Assembly (NCBI GenBank): GCA_902783445.1
Contig: CACZQX010000053.1
Coordinates: forward strand, 1 to 8,232
Direction of reading: 5' to 3'
Source of the DNA: an uncultured Lachnospiraceae bacterium
Lineage (GTDB): Bacteria; Bacillota; Clostridia; Lachnospirales; Lachnospiraceae
Length of the DNA stretch: 8,232 bases
Shown: in pieces, positions 1 through 7,276 of the stretch
How the letters are laid out: each line of letters begins with the position of its first letter
Position numbering within the stretch: the stretch's first letter is position 1
Made by a program: the position numbers and the translations under genes
The notes under the pieces: generated by a model
Seen by the model: only the letters and a program-made list of their open reading frames with translations
Database searches by the model: none
What the model was told of the DNA's origin: nothing

Positions 1-104
1 CCTTTTCCGCTGGTAACGGTTATAATACGTGCTCTTGCCGCCAAGTCATTATTGCTTGCATTTTGCATTCGTATAATATTGCGTAAATTTTGTGCCTGAT
101 CCAT
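1..104 (-). CDS. flhG: FlhG (YlxH/FleN), MinD-like ATPase, N-terminal fragment
   Basis: This is the 5' end of a gene cut by the left window edge; 34 complete codons are visible from an ATG at 104. The protein begins MDQAQNLRNIIRMQ and reaches TVTSGK at residues 29-34, followed by GG of a glycine codon. That is the start of the deviant Walker A loop (GKGGVGKS) of MinD/ParA-type ATPases. The DQAxxLR motif at residues 2-8 is the FlhG N-terminal segment known to stimulate the FlhF GTPase. FlhG limits flagellar number and acts at the membrane with FlhF. The ATG lies 1 nt beyond the flhF stop, and a GGAGG at 120-116, inside the last flhF codons, sits 11 nt upstream, so translation is probably coupled. 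Identification rests on the N-terminus and position directly after flhF; the catalytic remainder is not visible. Confidence 0.93.
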   Translation of the reverse strand, partial: MDQAQNLRNIIRMQNASNNDLAARARIITVTSGK

Positions 105-105
105 A

Positions 106-1326
106 TTATTCACCGCCTCCCAATAACTGTTTGGCAACCTTTTGAGCATTAAGTCTGCTTATGTCATCGGGAACCACTTGTCCGCTGGTTACATATGAAA
201 GAGGTGCATCGGTTTTAAGTTTAATATTTAAAATATTGCCGAGATATGTTGTTTCATCAAGCTTTGTAAATACAAGATTATACTTTTTAAGTCCGGCGTA
301 AGCTTCCGTTATCTTAAGAAGATCCTTGTATTTTGTTGCGGTACTTAATACAAGATAAACCTGTTTGTTTATCTTCTCTTCATCGATTTTACAATCATTA
401 ACCAGATGTATAACTTCGTTGCACTGCTCGAGATTCTTGTGAGAACGTCCGGCTGTATCAACGAAAATAAGGTCAAAGCCCGCGAACATCTCCACCGCAT
501 CGTTGAATTCCTCTACAGTGTATACTACCTGCATAGGAATATCCAAAATATTCGCATATGTGCGAAGCTGTTCAACAGCGGCTATTCTGTAAGTATCGGA
601 AGTTATAAGGGCAACCTTTGCCTTTTTATCAAGCTTAAAATGAGAAGCAAGTTTTGCAATGGTTGTCGTTTTGCCAACACCCGTCGGACCCACGAAGAAC
701 ACAAGATTTGTTTTGCCTTCCGCAAGTTCTATGGTCTTTGCCTGGCCAAGCTTTAAAATAATCTTTTGGTAAATACCTGAAAGATAAGTATCAAGGCTAG
801 ACTGGCTCGTTAGGCTTTCTTCCACTTCTTCAATTATTTTCTTTGCTATGTTTTCGTCTACTTCATTTTCAACGAGTTTTCCGTATATAAGCTTTGTAAA
901 GGCTTTGTTTACGCCTTTATCTTCAACTTCATCCTCGATTTCTTCGTCCTTTTCTTCCTTTGCTTCTTTTTCTTTTTTATCGTTTTTGGAAGAACCGGCA
1001 GAAATCTGCTTTTCAAGCATTTCCTGAAGGCTGTTTAATTTTGCTTCGATATTGCTGCCGTTATCCGCATCCTTGTTAAGAGCCGGATTGGCATAAGTCA
1101 TATCCCCCGCAGTATAGTCAATGGCTCTTGGTCGCGGAGCTTCGACTTTAACTTCTTTTTCCTCCAAAGCTGCCGTGACTTCTATTATATTTTTCTTGAA
1201 AAGCCTCGCAAAACCACGATGTTTAATGGTTTTAATATTTAAGATTACGGCCTCATTGCCCATTTCATCCTTGGCCATATTAACGGCATCTTTTTCGTTA
1301 TAGGCCTGAAACTTTTTTATTATCAT
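106..1326 (-). CDS. flhF: FlhF, SRP-family GTPase for flagellar placement
   Basis: FlhF is a GTPase of the SRP/FtsY class that helps place the flagellar basal body at the membrane. The 406-residue product has the usual three parts. An N-terminal B domain (about 1-60, starting MIIKKFQAYNEKDA) is followed by a variable charged linker (about 60-140, very rich in Lys/Glu/Asp at 115-138), then the NG domain. The G motifs are all present: GPTGVGKT at 213-220, DTYRIAAVEQL at 244-254, DTAGR at 290-294, TKLDE at 354-358 and the closing SGQVVPDD at 381-388. The ATG overlaps the flhA TGA as ATGA, and a weak GGTGAG lies 6 nt upstream, suggesting coupling to flhA. flhG follows at once, which gives the standard FlhF-FlhG pair. 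Length and motif set look complete; no defect is seen. Confidence 0.98.
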   Translation of the reverse strand: MIIKKFQAYNEKDAVNMAKDEMGNEAVILNIKTIKHRGFARLFKKNIIEVTAALEEKEVKVEAPRPRAIDYTAGDMTYANPALNKDADNGSNIEAKLNSLQEMLEKQISAGSSKNDKKEKEAKEEKDEEIEDEVEDKGVNKAFTKLIYGKLVENEVDENIAKKIIEEVEESLTSQSSLDTYLSGIYQKIILKLGQAKTIELAEGKTNLVFFVGPTGVGKTTTIAKLASHFKLDKKAKVALITSDTYRIAAVEQLRTYANILDIPMQVVYTVEEFNDAVEMFAGFDLIFVDTAGRSHKNLEQCNEVIHLVNDCKIDEEKINKQVYLVLSTATKYKDLLKITEAYAGLKKYNLVFTKLDETTYLGNILNIKLKTDAPLSYVTSGQVVPDDISRLNAQKVAKQLLGGGE

Positions 1327-3359
1327 TTAGCGCTCACCATCCCTACAGACTGCAATTCAACATTTGAGTCAACCTCATTGTAGGAAACCACAATCAAATC
1401 TCTGAAATAATCCTGAGTAAGTTTTTTAAAATACATTCTTACAATAGGAGAAGTAAGGACTATAGGGGTTCTGCCCATATTTTCCATTTTGTCCACTTCT
1501 TCTTCCACGGATTTAATAATTGATTTTGATTTTTCCGGATCCAAAGAAAGGTATGCGCCCGTTTCAGTCTGTTTAACGGAACCCATAATATCCTGTTCCA
1601 CTTCCGGATCGAGAGTTACAACACTTGTAGTCTCGTTTGCCGGGAAATATTTGCTGGAAATTGCGCGTTTCAAACTTTGTCTTGCATATTCCGTCAAAAT
1701 ATCCGTGTCTCTGGTAACCGTTGCATGATCTGCCATGGATTCAAAAATCGTAACAAGATCTCTGATTGAAATATCTTCTCTCAGCAGATTCTGCAATACT
1801 TTTTGTATTTCACCCACACCCAATGCTTTTGTAAGTTCGTCAATAAGTGTAGGATTTGCTTCTTTAACGTTATCGATAAGATTTTGAACATCCTGACGGG
1901 TAAGAAGCTCGTCAATATGTCTTCTTATTATTTCCGTCAAATGAGTTGCAATAATCGAAGGAGGATCTACAACCGTATAGCCGAGAGTTTCGGCTCTTTC
2001 ACGCTGACTTTCCGTAATCCAAATGGCCGGCAAATGGAAAGAAGGTTCAAATGTAGGAATACCCGTAATTTCTTCCTCCACATATCCCGGATTCATGGCC
2101 ATGTAGTGATCGAACAAAATCTCACCTTCGCTGATTTGGATGCCTTTAATCTTGATAATATATTGATTTGGATTAAGCTGTATATTATCTCTTAAACGAA
2201 TTATAGGCACAACGGCGCCAAGTTCTAAGGCAATCTGCCGCCTTATCATAACAACTCTGTCAAGCAAATCGCCGCCTTGGCTTACATCGGCAATAGGAAT
2301 GATACCATATCCGAATTCCAGCTCGATAGGATCCACTTGCAAGAGGGAAACAACGTTTTCCGGCCGCCTGATTTCCTCTGCTTCGGCTTCTTCCGTGCCC
2401 ACTTCTTCCTCGATTTCGGAAACGCCCTCTTTTCTTCTGAGGCGAAGACCCAAAACGATGAAGATAATACCGATAGGTACGAATACATATATAGGAAGCG
2501 GCGTAACAATACCAAGGAATGACATTGCAATACCGACAACAAACATAACTCTCGAAATAGAGAAAAGCTGTGAAACAACAAGTCCGCCAAGACCCGCTTC
2601 TTTTGAAGCCTTGGTAACAATCATACCTGTTGCAAGTGATATAAGGAGCGATGGGATGGAACTTACCAAACCGTCACCGATTGTAAGAATCGTATATTTT
2701 GTAAGGGCTTCACTGATATCCATACCTTGCATCATAACGCCCATTACAATACCGCCCACAACGTTAATAACAGTAATGATAAGGCCCGCCATGGCATCAC
2801 CTTTTACGTATTTAACGGCACCGTCCATGGAACCGAAGAAGCTGGCTTCTTCCTGAATTTTAAGACGACGTCTTGTGGCTTCTTCATCTGTAATGGCACC
2901 GGTATTCAAGTCGGCATCAATGGCCATCTGTTTACCGGGCATGGCATCAAGTGTAAATCTTGCCGTTACTTCAGCTACACGTTCGGAACCTTTGTTGATA
3001 ACCATAAACTGAACGATAAGCAAAATAACGAAAACAATAACACCGATAATAAGATTGTTACCGCCAACGAATTCTCCGAAAGTACTAACGACTTTACCTG
3101 CATCACCCTTTGCAAGAATAAGTTTTGTGGATGAAACGTTAAGGGAAATTCTAAAAATCGTTGTCAAAAGAAGGATAGACGGAAATGACGACATTTCCAA
3201 AGCTTCTTTTGAGAAAATCGAATTGAATAAAACAGTTAAAGCTATTGAAATATTTAAGGCAAGCAAAATATCAAGAAGTCCCGCAGGTACGGATATAATA
3301 AGGAAAATAATGGCTGCAAGCAAATAAATACCCACGCCTATATCAGCTCTTTTGAACAT
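1323..3359 (-). CDS. flhA: FlhA, flagellar type III export gate protein
   Basis: FlhA forms the nonameric export-gate ring, using proton motive force and docking chaperone-substrate complexes on its cytoplasmic domain. From the start chosen here the protein has 678 residues, normal for the family. About eight hydrophobic segments lie within residues 1-305, followed by an acidic linker (about 308-335) and the large soluble C-terminal domain. The FHIPEP signature is at 127-150 (RVAEVTARFTLDAMPGKQMA and on), with Thr where Ser/Gly/Ala is usual after EV. A GDA motif at 187-189 holds the Asp corresponding to the essential Asp208 of Salmonella FlhA. I start at ATG 3359 rather than ATG 3365: an AAGGAGG site at 3373-3367 abuts the upstream ATG but is ideally spaced, 7 nt, from this one. 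flhB ends 17 nt before the upstream ATG; the stop overlaps the flhF start. Confidence 0.97.
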   Translation of the reverse strand: MFKRADIGVGIYLLAAIIFLIISVPAGLLDILLALNISIALTVLFNSIFSKEALEMSSFPSILLLTTIFRISLNVSSTKLILAKGDAGKVVSTFGEFVGGNNLIIGVIVFVILLIVQFMVINKGSERVAEVTARFTLDAMPGKQMAIDADLNTGAITDEEATRRRLKIQEEASFFGSMDGAVKYVKGDAMAGLIITVINVVGGIVMGVMMQGMDISEALTKYTILTIGDGLVSSIPSLLISLATGMIVTKASKEAGLGGLVVSQLFSISRVMFVVGIAMSFLGIVTPLPIYVFVPIGIIFIVLGLRLRRKEGVSEIEEEVGTEEAEAEEIRRPENVVSLLQVDPIELEFGYGIIPIADVSQGGDLLDRVVMIRRQIALELGAVVPIIRLRDNIQLNPNQYIIKIKGIQISEGEILFDHYMAMNPGYVEEEITGIPTFEPSFHLPAIWITESQRERAETLGYTVVDPPSIIATHLTEIIRRHIDELLTRQDVQNLIDNVKEANPTLIDELTKALGVGEIQKVLQNLLREDISIRDLVTIFESMADHATVTRDTDILTEYARQSLKRAISSKYFPANETTSVVTLDPEVEQDIMGSVKQTETGAYLSLDPEKSKSIIKSVEEEVDKMENMGRTPIVLTSPIVRMYFKKLTQDYFRDLIVVSYNEVDSNVELQSVGMVSAK

Positions 3360-3366
3360 ATCCATA

Positions 3367-3373
3367 CCTCCTT
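3367..3373 (-). promoter_or_regulatory. Strong ribosome binding site that decides the flhA start
   Basis: The minus strand reads AAGGAGG, nearly perfect to the 16S rRNA 3' end. Only one base separates it from the ATG at 3365, too close for initiation, but 7 bases separate it from the in-frame ATG at 3359. The shorter form, beginning MFKRADIG, is therefore preferred. The site lies in the 17-nt gap between flhB and flhA. Confidence 0.8.
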
Positions 3374-3382
3374 CCTTTTATT

Positions 3383-4531
3383 TTAATTGCTTAAATCGCT
3401 GCTTTTGGTTTTACCTTTGAGTTTGTATACGAATACCAATACCTCAGCCACGGCTTCATAAAGCTCTTGAGGTATTTCCGAGCCTATATCAACATTGTAA
3501 TATAAAGCTCTTGCAAGCGGCTTGTTTTCAACGATTTCAATGCCGTGTTCCTTTGCCGCTTCTTTAATCTTTTGTGCCAAATAATCCTCACCCTTTGCTA
3601 TAACCACGGGAGCGGAAAATTGTTCATTTGCGTCATATTTTATGGCAACAGCAAGGTGTGTAGGGTTGGTGATTACAACGTCCGCTTCGGGAAGTTGCTG
3701 CATCATACGCCTTTGCGATGCTTCTCTCATTCTCCTGCGAATCTGCCCTTTAATCTGAGGGTCACCTTCTGTCTGCTTGTATTCTTCTTTAACTTCTTGT
3801 TTTGACATTCGCATATCTTTTGCGAATTTTCTTTTTTGATAGATTAAATCCACAAATCCCACTGCCAAATAAATTGCGCTTATTTTTATAGCAAGATCCA
3901 ATACCATGGTTCCGATTTGAATAACCGCATCCGGCAAGGAATAATCCAGAATATTCATCAAAAGACCGTAGTTGTCACGTATTGTGGATATACTGACAAA
4001 GCCTATAATCGCAACAAGAAGCACCGATTTCATAAGGTTTATAAGCGATTGCAGTGAAAACATACGCTTAAAACCGTTAACCGGATTCAATTTTGAAAAC
4101 TTGGGCATCAAAGGCTTTGCGGAAACAACAAATTTAACCTGTACAACATTTCCCACAAAAGCAATCAAGAAACCCACCGCAAATATCGGAATCAGTGTAA
4201 CTATAAGTTCTATAATGCCTTCTTGAAAAAGACTGTTAACCGCTCCGAGCGAAGTATCAACCTGCTTTGAAACCGCAAGAGTTGATATTCTGTTATAAAA
4301 ATTCGGAAACCCTTCCATCATTTTTTCTGCCATGAAACCAACGGTAATTCGAAGCACCACAAAAAATGATATCAGCATAACGCTGTGAACGATTTCCGTG
4401 CTTTTTGCAACCTGACCTTCTTTTCTGGCATCATTAAGTTTTTTGGTTGTAGCCGGTTCCGTTTTATCACCGGCATCTCCTTCAGCGAAGAACTGAAGAT
4501 TAAAGCTTAATAACACTCTTTCATCATACAT
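3383..4531 (-). CDS. flhB: FlhB, self-cleaving export switch protein
   Basis: FlhB is the export-apparatus protein that changes substrate class from rod/hook to filament. The 382 residues include the family start (NLQFFAEGDAGDKTEPAT, about 11-28), the basic KKLNDARKEGQVAKS segment (30-44), four membrane segments between about 45 and 230, and a cytoplasmic domain. The linker motif MSKQEVKEEYKQTEGDP lies at 242-258 and the NPTH autocleavage site at 289-292, where family members cut between Asn and Pro. The C-terminal part ends in a short Lys/Ser tail with no long extension. The ATG is 6 nt after the fliR stop and lacks a close Shine-Dalgarno; an AAGGG sits about 15 nt upstream, so reinitiation after fliR is likely. 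A GTG at codon 6 is an alternative start, but it also lacks a good site. Confidence 0.97.
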   Translation of the reverse strand: MYDERVLLSFNLQFFAEGDAGDKTEPATTKKLNDARKEGQVAKSTEIVHSVMLISFFVVLRITVGFMAEKMMEGFPNFYNRISTLAVSKQVDTSLGAVNSLFQEGIIELIVTLIPIFAVGFLIAFVGNVVQVKFVVSAKPLMPKFSKLNPVNGFKRMFSLQSLINLMKSVLLVAIIGFVSISTIRDNYGLLMNILDYSLPDAVIQIGTMVLDLAIKISAIYLAVGFVDLIYQKRKFAKDMRMSKQEVKEEYKQTEGDPQIKGQIRRRMREASQRRMMQQLPEADVVITNPTHLAVAIKYDANEQFSAPVVIAKGEDYLAQKIKEAAKEHGIEIVENKPLARALYYNVDIGSEIPQELYEAVAEVLVFVYKLKGKTKSSDLSN

Positions 4532-4537
4532 AATAAA

Positions 4538-5314
4538 CTAATGTAACCCTTGTAAAACATCAACTGTAATAAGTCTCATTTGGTCGAATATTAAATTTGC
4601 TATTGTAGGTAAAAGGGCTGTTGTAATAAATATAACTATAAGACCCGCTATTACTTTAATCTGAATACCTACGGCAAACATATTCATTTGAGGAGCAACT
4701 TTTGCCATAATACCAAGTACCGCATTAAGGACGAGACCCATGGCAAAAACCGGAAGACAAATTTCAAAACCGATAATAAAATAATTGCCCACAAATCCAA
4801 GAAAAGTATCCAAGAGACTGTGCTGAATAACAACTTCTCCCAGAGGCGCAACGGTAAAGGAATCCACCACCGCACCAAGTAAAAATTTATGCATATTTGT
4901 TGCAAGCAAAAGCAACAAAATCGAATACGAATACAAATTACCCACAATCGAAACCTGGCTTCTGGTGTTTGGATCATAAACCTCCGCCATGGAAAGACCC
5001 GTTTCAAAGTCGATTATTTTTCCCGCAAATATGATAACCATATTGCAGATTTGTGTGAAGAAACCAAGCAAAAGACCTGCGATTGCTTCTTTTATAACGA
5101 TTGTGGAATACTCCCAGATTGAAGAATATTCTACTGTTTTATCCGGCAAAACAAGATATAGTATAAACGACAAAAATACAGCAAAACCGATCTTTAACCT
5201 TGCCGGTGTGTTTGCTTGGCTAAAAAAAGGAGCTGTAAACATAAATGATGTTATTCTTACCAGAATGAGAATAAAACACTCTATATCTGCTTGCGTAAAA
5301 GAAATATCAACCAT
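4538..5314 (-). CDS. fliR: FliR, flagellar export gate membrane protein
   Basis: FliR is the single-copy subunit that closes the helical FliP5-FliQ4-FliR1 export channel. The 258-residue length is typical and the protein is almost entirely hydrophobic. Recognisable conserved parts are RITSFMFTAPFFS (20-32), the KIGFAVFLSF stretch (41-50), KEAIAGLLLGF (75-85), GKIIDFETGLSMAEVYDP (98-115) and MAKVAPQMNMFAVGIQIK (203-220). The start ATG shares its A with the fliQ stop (TAATG), and GGAG lies 10 nt upstream inside the final fliQ codons, so the two genes are coupled. In some clostridia fliR is fused to flhB; here the two are separate, with a stop codon and 6 nt between them. Confidence 0.97.
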   Translation of the reverse strand: MVDISFTQADIECFILILVRITSFMFTAPFFSQANTPARLKIGFAVFLSFILYLVLPDKTVEYSSIWEYSTIVIKEAIAGLLLGFFTQICNMVIIFAGKIIDFETGLSMAEVYDPNTRSQVSIVGNLYSYSILLLLLATNMHKFLLGAVVDSFTVAPLGEVVIQHSLLDTFLGFVGNYFIIGFEICLPVFAMGLVLNAVLGIMAKVAPQMNMFAVGIQIKVIAGLIVIFITTALLPTIANLIFDQMRLITVDVLQGLH

Positions 5315-5580
5315 TAAATGTAATCTCCAAAGCTAGACCAAAGCATTTCCATGTATGTTGTGACATTGTTCAACATAAAAGAACCAAGCAACAAAATTCC
5401 AATAAAAATTGCTAGTATTTTAGGTATAAACGTAAGTGTTTGCTCCTGAATGGAAGTAACTGCCTGAAAAATACTAACAACTAAGCCTACAACTAATGAA
5501 ATTAAAAGAAGAGGTGCCGCTGTAATGATTATAGTCCATACTGCATCGCTAAATATATCAAGAACCGCATCCTCTGTCAT
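5314..5580 (-). CDS. fliQ: FliQ, small export gate membrane protein
   Basis: FliQ is a small two-helix hairpin protein that packs around FliP/FliR in the export channel. At 88 residues the length is exactly that expected. Two hydrophobic segments lie at about 15-38 and 53-72. Between them is the conserved loop FQAVTSIQEQTLTFIPK (38-54), which is diagnostic for the family. An excellent GGGAGG at 5592-5587 stands 6 nt before the ATG. The gene is separated from fliP by 60 nt that hold a hairpin, unlike its direct overlap with fliR downstream, so its translation seems to be started independently and strongly. That would suit the several-copies-per-channel stoichiometry, although that link is inference. 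Confidence 0.97.
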   Translation of the reverse strand: MTEDAVLDIFSDAVWTIIITAAPLLLISLVVGLVVSIFQAVTSIQEQTLTFIPKILAIFIGILLLGSFMLNNVTTYMEMLWSSFGDYI

Positions 5581-5614
5581 AACAAACCTCCCTTTATCAC
5601 CCTGTAGAACAAAC

Positions 5615-5641
5615 GCACGATTTTGCTTTATAAAACCGTGC
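5615..5641 (-). terminator. Stem-loop between fliP and fliQ, possible attenuator or mRNA-stability hairpin
   Basis: On the minus strand GCACGGTTTT (5641-5632) pairs with AAAATCGTGC (5624-5615) around a 7-nt loop (5631-5625). That is ten consecutive pairs, including one G-U, and the first base is the last base of the fliP stop codon. The following bases, GTTTGTTCT, are a broken T-tract, so this would be a weak intrinsic terminator at best. The stem base is GC-rich and the apex AT-rich. It may instead be an RNA-processing or stability element inside the operon. The pairing is seen directly; the function is not known. Confidence 0.45.
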
Positions 5642-6480
5642 TATACCACAAAAGTATTAATTAAGTTTACAATTATCAAATTCCATCCGTCTGCCAAAAC
5701 AAAAAGCAATATTTTGAAAGGCAAAGATATGGTGGTCGGAGGTAACATCATCATACCCATTGACATAAGGGTGGATGCCACAACCATATCGATAATAATA
5801 AACGGTATATATATTAAAAAACCAATCCAAAAAGCTATTCTGAGTTCGCTTATAATAAAAGCAGGAATAAGTACATAAGTTGGGACTTCTTCCTGTGAAC
5901 TGACCGATTCGAGTCCCGCTATTCCGCACATGGTATCAAGATCCGAATCATCTACCTGATTAAACATAAATTCCCTTATAGGCTCGATTCCCAAATCATA
6001 TGCTTCTCTGACTGTAACCGTACCTTCGTTTAAAGGAACGATTGCATTTGAATATACATCCGAAAACACCGGAGCCATAACAAAAAATGTTAAAAATAAG
6101 GAAATACCGATTAAAATCTGATTTGGCGGCGCACTTTGGGTATTAAGCGCCGATCTTGTAAAATGTAAAACAATGAGAATCCTGGTAAAGGAAGTCACCA
6201 TTATAAGAATGGACGGACATAATGCTATAACCGTGATTATAAGCATTACCTGCAAAGTTGACGAAATACCCGCAGTATCGTCCGTGTCCACTCCCGAAAT
6301 CGTTATTCCGAATAGATTGTTATTGCCATCGCCGACGTTAATGGTATTTGCGCCGCCTGTATCGGCAGCATGCACCGTCGTGCCCGACAATGAAAAGATT
6401 ATTACAATAGCTGCAAATAAAATAAGAATCTTATAAGCTTTTTTAAGTTTTTTGCTATTCATTTTAAGCAGCTTTAACAT
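5641..6480 (-). CDS. fliP: FliP, flagellar export gate core protein
   Basis: FliP is the main pore-forming subunit of the export gate, present in five copies per channel. The 279-residue product has a cleavable-type signal: basic residues 3-15, a hydrophobic core about 17-32, and VHAAD at 36-40. A Gly/Asn/Asp-rich spacer follows (about 40-72), then the hydrophobic domain. Conserved stretches are SFTRILIVLHFTRSAL (97-112), PPNQILIGISLFLTFFVMAP (118-137), PAFIISELRIAFWIGFLI (206-223) and the methionine-rich MGMMMLPP (241-248). I keep the ATG at 6480 because AGAGG lies 8 nt upstream; the in-frame Met7 has no such site. The fliO stop is 48 nt away. Everything the family needs is present. Confidence 0.97.
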   Translation of the reverse strand: MLKLLKMNSKKLKKAYKILILFAAIVIIFSLSGTTVHAADTGGANTINVGDGNNNLFGITISGVDTDDTAGISSTLQVMLIITVIALCPSILIMVTSFTRILIVLHFTRSALNTQSAPPNQILIGISLFLTFFVMAPVFSDVYSNAIVPLNEGTVTVREAYDLGIEPIREFMFNQVDDSDLDTMCGIAGLESVSSQEEVPTYVLIPAFIISELRIAFWIGFLIYIPFIIIDMVVASTLMSMGMMMLPPTTISLPFKILLFVLADGWNLIIVNLINTFVV

Positions 6481-6497
6481 GTAACAAACCTCTGTTT

Positions 6498-6513
6498 TTT
6501 CGCTAAGGCGAAA
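6498..6513 (-). other. Small perfect hairpin just upstream of the fliP ribosome binding site
   Basis: On the minus strand TTTCGC-CTTA-GCGAAA forms a 6-bp perfect stem with a 4-nt loop in the 48-nt fliO-fliP gap, ending a few bases before the AGAGG used by fliP. It is followed by an A run rather than T's in the direction of transcription, so it is not a terminator. It could insulate or expose the fliP ribosome binding site, or be chance. Only the inverted repeat is observed. Confidence 0.35.
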
Positions 6514-6528
6514 TATTATCTGTGAGGA

Positions 6529-6912
6529 TTATTGTGTTTTGTCTTCGTTTTTCTTTTTCTTTATGAAGTCTAAAACACTACCAAAAGACTGTCCCTCACC
6601 TACAGTCTCTTTTGATAAATCTAAATCTTCTTCATTAACTTTTCCAAGGTATGTTACATTATCTTTAGCAACCGCAACGGCTACATATTCTTTCCCAATC
6701 TTTAGAATCTGAACATACTTATTGTTAGTCAATTTAAATATCTCAACACTGGAAATATTTTTACCCATTGACTGTTTTTTTTGAATACCGCCGATCCACT
6801 TTGTTGTATAGTGAGTTATAAGCAACACGATTATAAATATAAACAGGATAGCGATAAACTTCAAAACCCCTTGAAATCCTGACGCTGCAAGAAATAGTTC
6901 GAAATTAACCAA
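6529..6912 (-). CDS. fliO: FliO (FliZ), export gate assembly factor
   Basis: FliO is a membrane-anchored helper that supports assembly of the FliP ring. The protein has 127 residues: one transmembrane helix at about 17-34 (LKFIAILFIFIIVLLITH), then a soluble domain with the β-rich pattern of the family (VEIFKLTNNKYVQILKIG at about 56-73, then YLGKV), and a lysine-rich C-terminal tail. The family is weakly conserved, so the call rests on this topology plus the fixed place between cheY and fliP; the Bacillus counterpart is called FliZ. The start is a TTG at 6912 that overlaps the end of cheY by 8 nt. An in-frame stop four codons upstream excludes a longer form, and the next candidate (TTG, codon 17) would remove residues before the membrane helix. 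GAGG lies 15 nt upstream, a poor spacing, so coupling to cheY translation is likely. Confidence 0.88.
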   Translation of the reverse strand: MVNFELFLAASGFQGVLKFIAILFIFIIVLLITHYTTKWIGGIQKKQSMGKNISSVEIFKLTNNKYVQILKIGKEYVAVAVAKDNVTYLGKVNEEDLDLSKETVGEGQSFGSVLDFIKKKKNEDKTQ

Positions 6913-7267
6913 CTGCTTTCTTTACCGCCTCAATAACTCTATCTGCCTGGAATGGTTTAACAATAAAGTCTTTTGCTCCCGACTGAATTGATTCGATAAC
7001 CATTGCCTGCTGGCCCATAGCTGAACACATAATTACGCTTGCGTTCGGATCGCCCTCTTTGATTTTCTTAAGAGCTTGAATACCGTCCATTTCCGGCATT
7101 GTAATATCCATGAGTACTAAATCCGGATGAAGTTCGTTGTATTTTTCAACTGCAATAGCACCGTTTTCTGCTTCGCCTGCAACTTCATATCCGTTCTTTG
7201 AAAGGATATCCTTGATCATCATTCTCATAAATGCCGCGTCATCGCAAATTAAAATATTCTTCGCCAT
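6905..7267 (-). CDS. cheY: CheY, chemotaxis response regulator
   Basis: CheY is a single-domain receiver phosphorylated by CheA; CheY-P binds the flagellar switch and changes rotation. The 120 residues carry the full receiver set: the acidic pair Asp9-Asp10, phosphoacceptor Asp54 (LVLMDITMPEMDG, 50-62), Ser82 at the usual Thr/Ser position, Phe101 at the switch aromatic position (Tyr106 in E. coli), and Lys104 in KPF. No output domain is attached. The ATG at 7267 is chosen over an in-frame GTG at 7273 because GAGGAG (7282-7277) is 9 nt from the ATG but only 3 nt from the GTG. The gene lies between fliY, which encodes a CheY-P phosphatase, and fliO, the common Firmicutes order. A 73-nt gap upstream holds a promoter-like site. 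Confidence 0.96.
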   Translation of the reverse strand: MAKNILICDDAAFMRMMIKDILSKNGYEVAGEAENGAIAVEKYNELHPDLVLMDITMPEMDGIQALKKIKEGDPNASVIMCSAMGQQAMVIESIQSGAKDFIVKPFQADRVIEAVKKAVG

Positions 7268-7276
7268 ATTCACATT

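Noticed and set aside
2299..2856. Plus-strand open frame of 185 codons opposite flhA
   Set aside because: It is fully antisense to a conserved gene, has an Ile/Thr/Pro/Ser-skewed composition typical of a shadow frame, and matches no known family.
4684..5007. Minus-strand frame of 107 codons inside fliR
   Set aside because: It is an alternate frame of the conserved fliR gene, with no independent evidence.
6498..6513. Rho-independent terminator between fliO and fliP
   Set aside because: The short stem is followed by A's and not T's in the direction of transcription, and the plus-strand side has no gene to terminate.
7267..7276. ATG-TGA start-stop just after the cheY Shine-Dalgarno
   Set aside because: The site is one base from this ATG, too close for initiation, so a regulatory minimal frame is unlikely.
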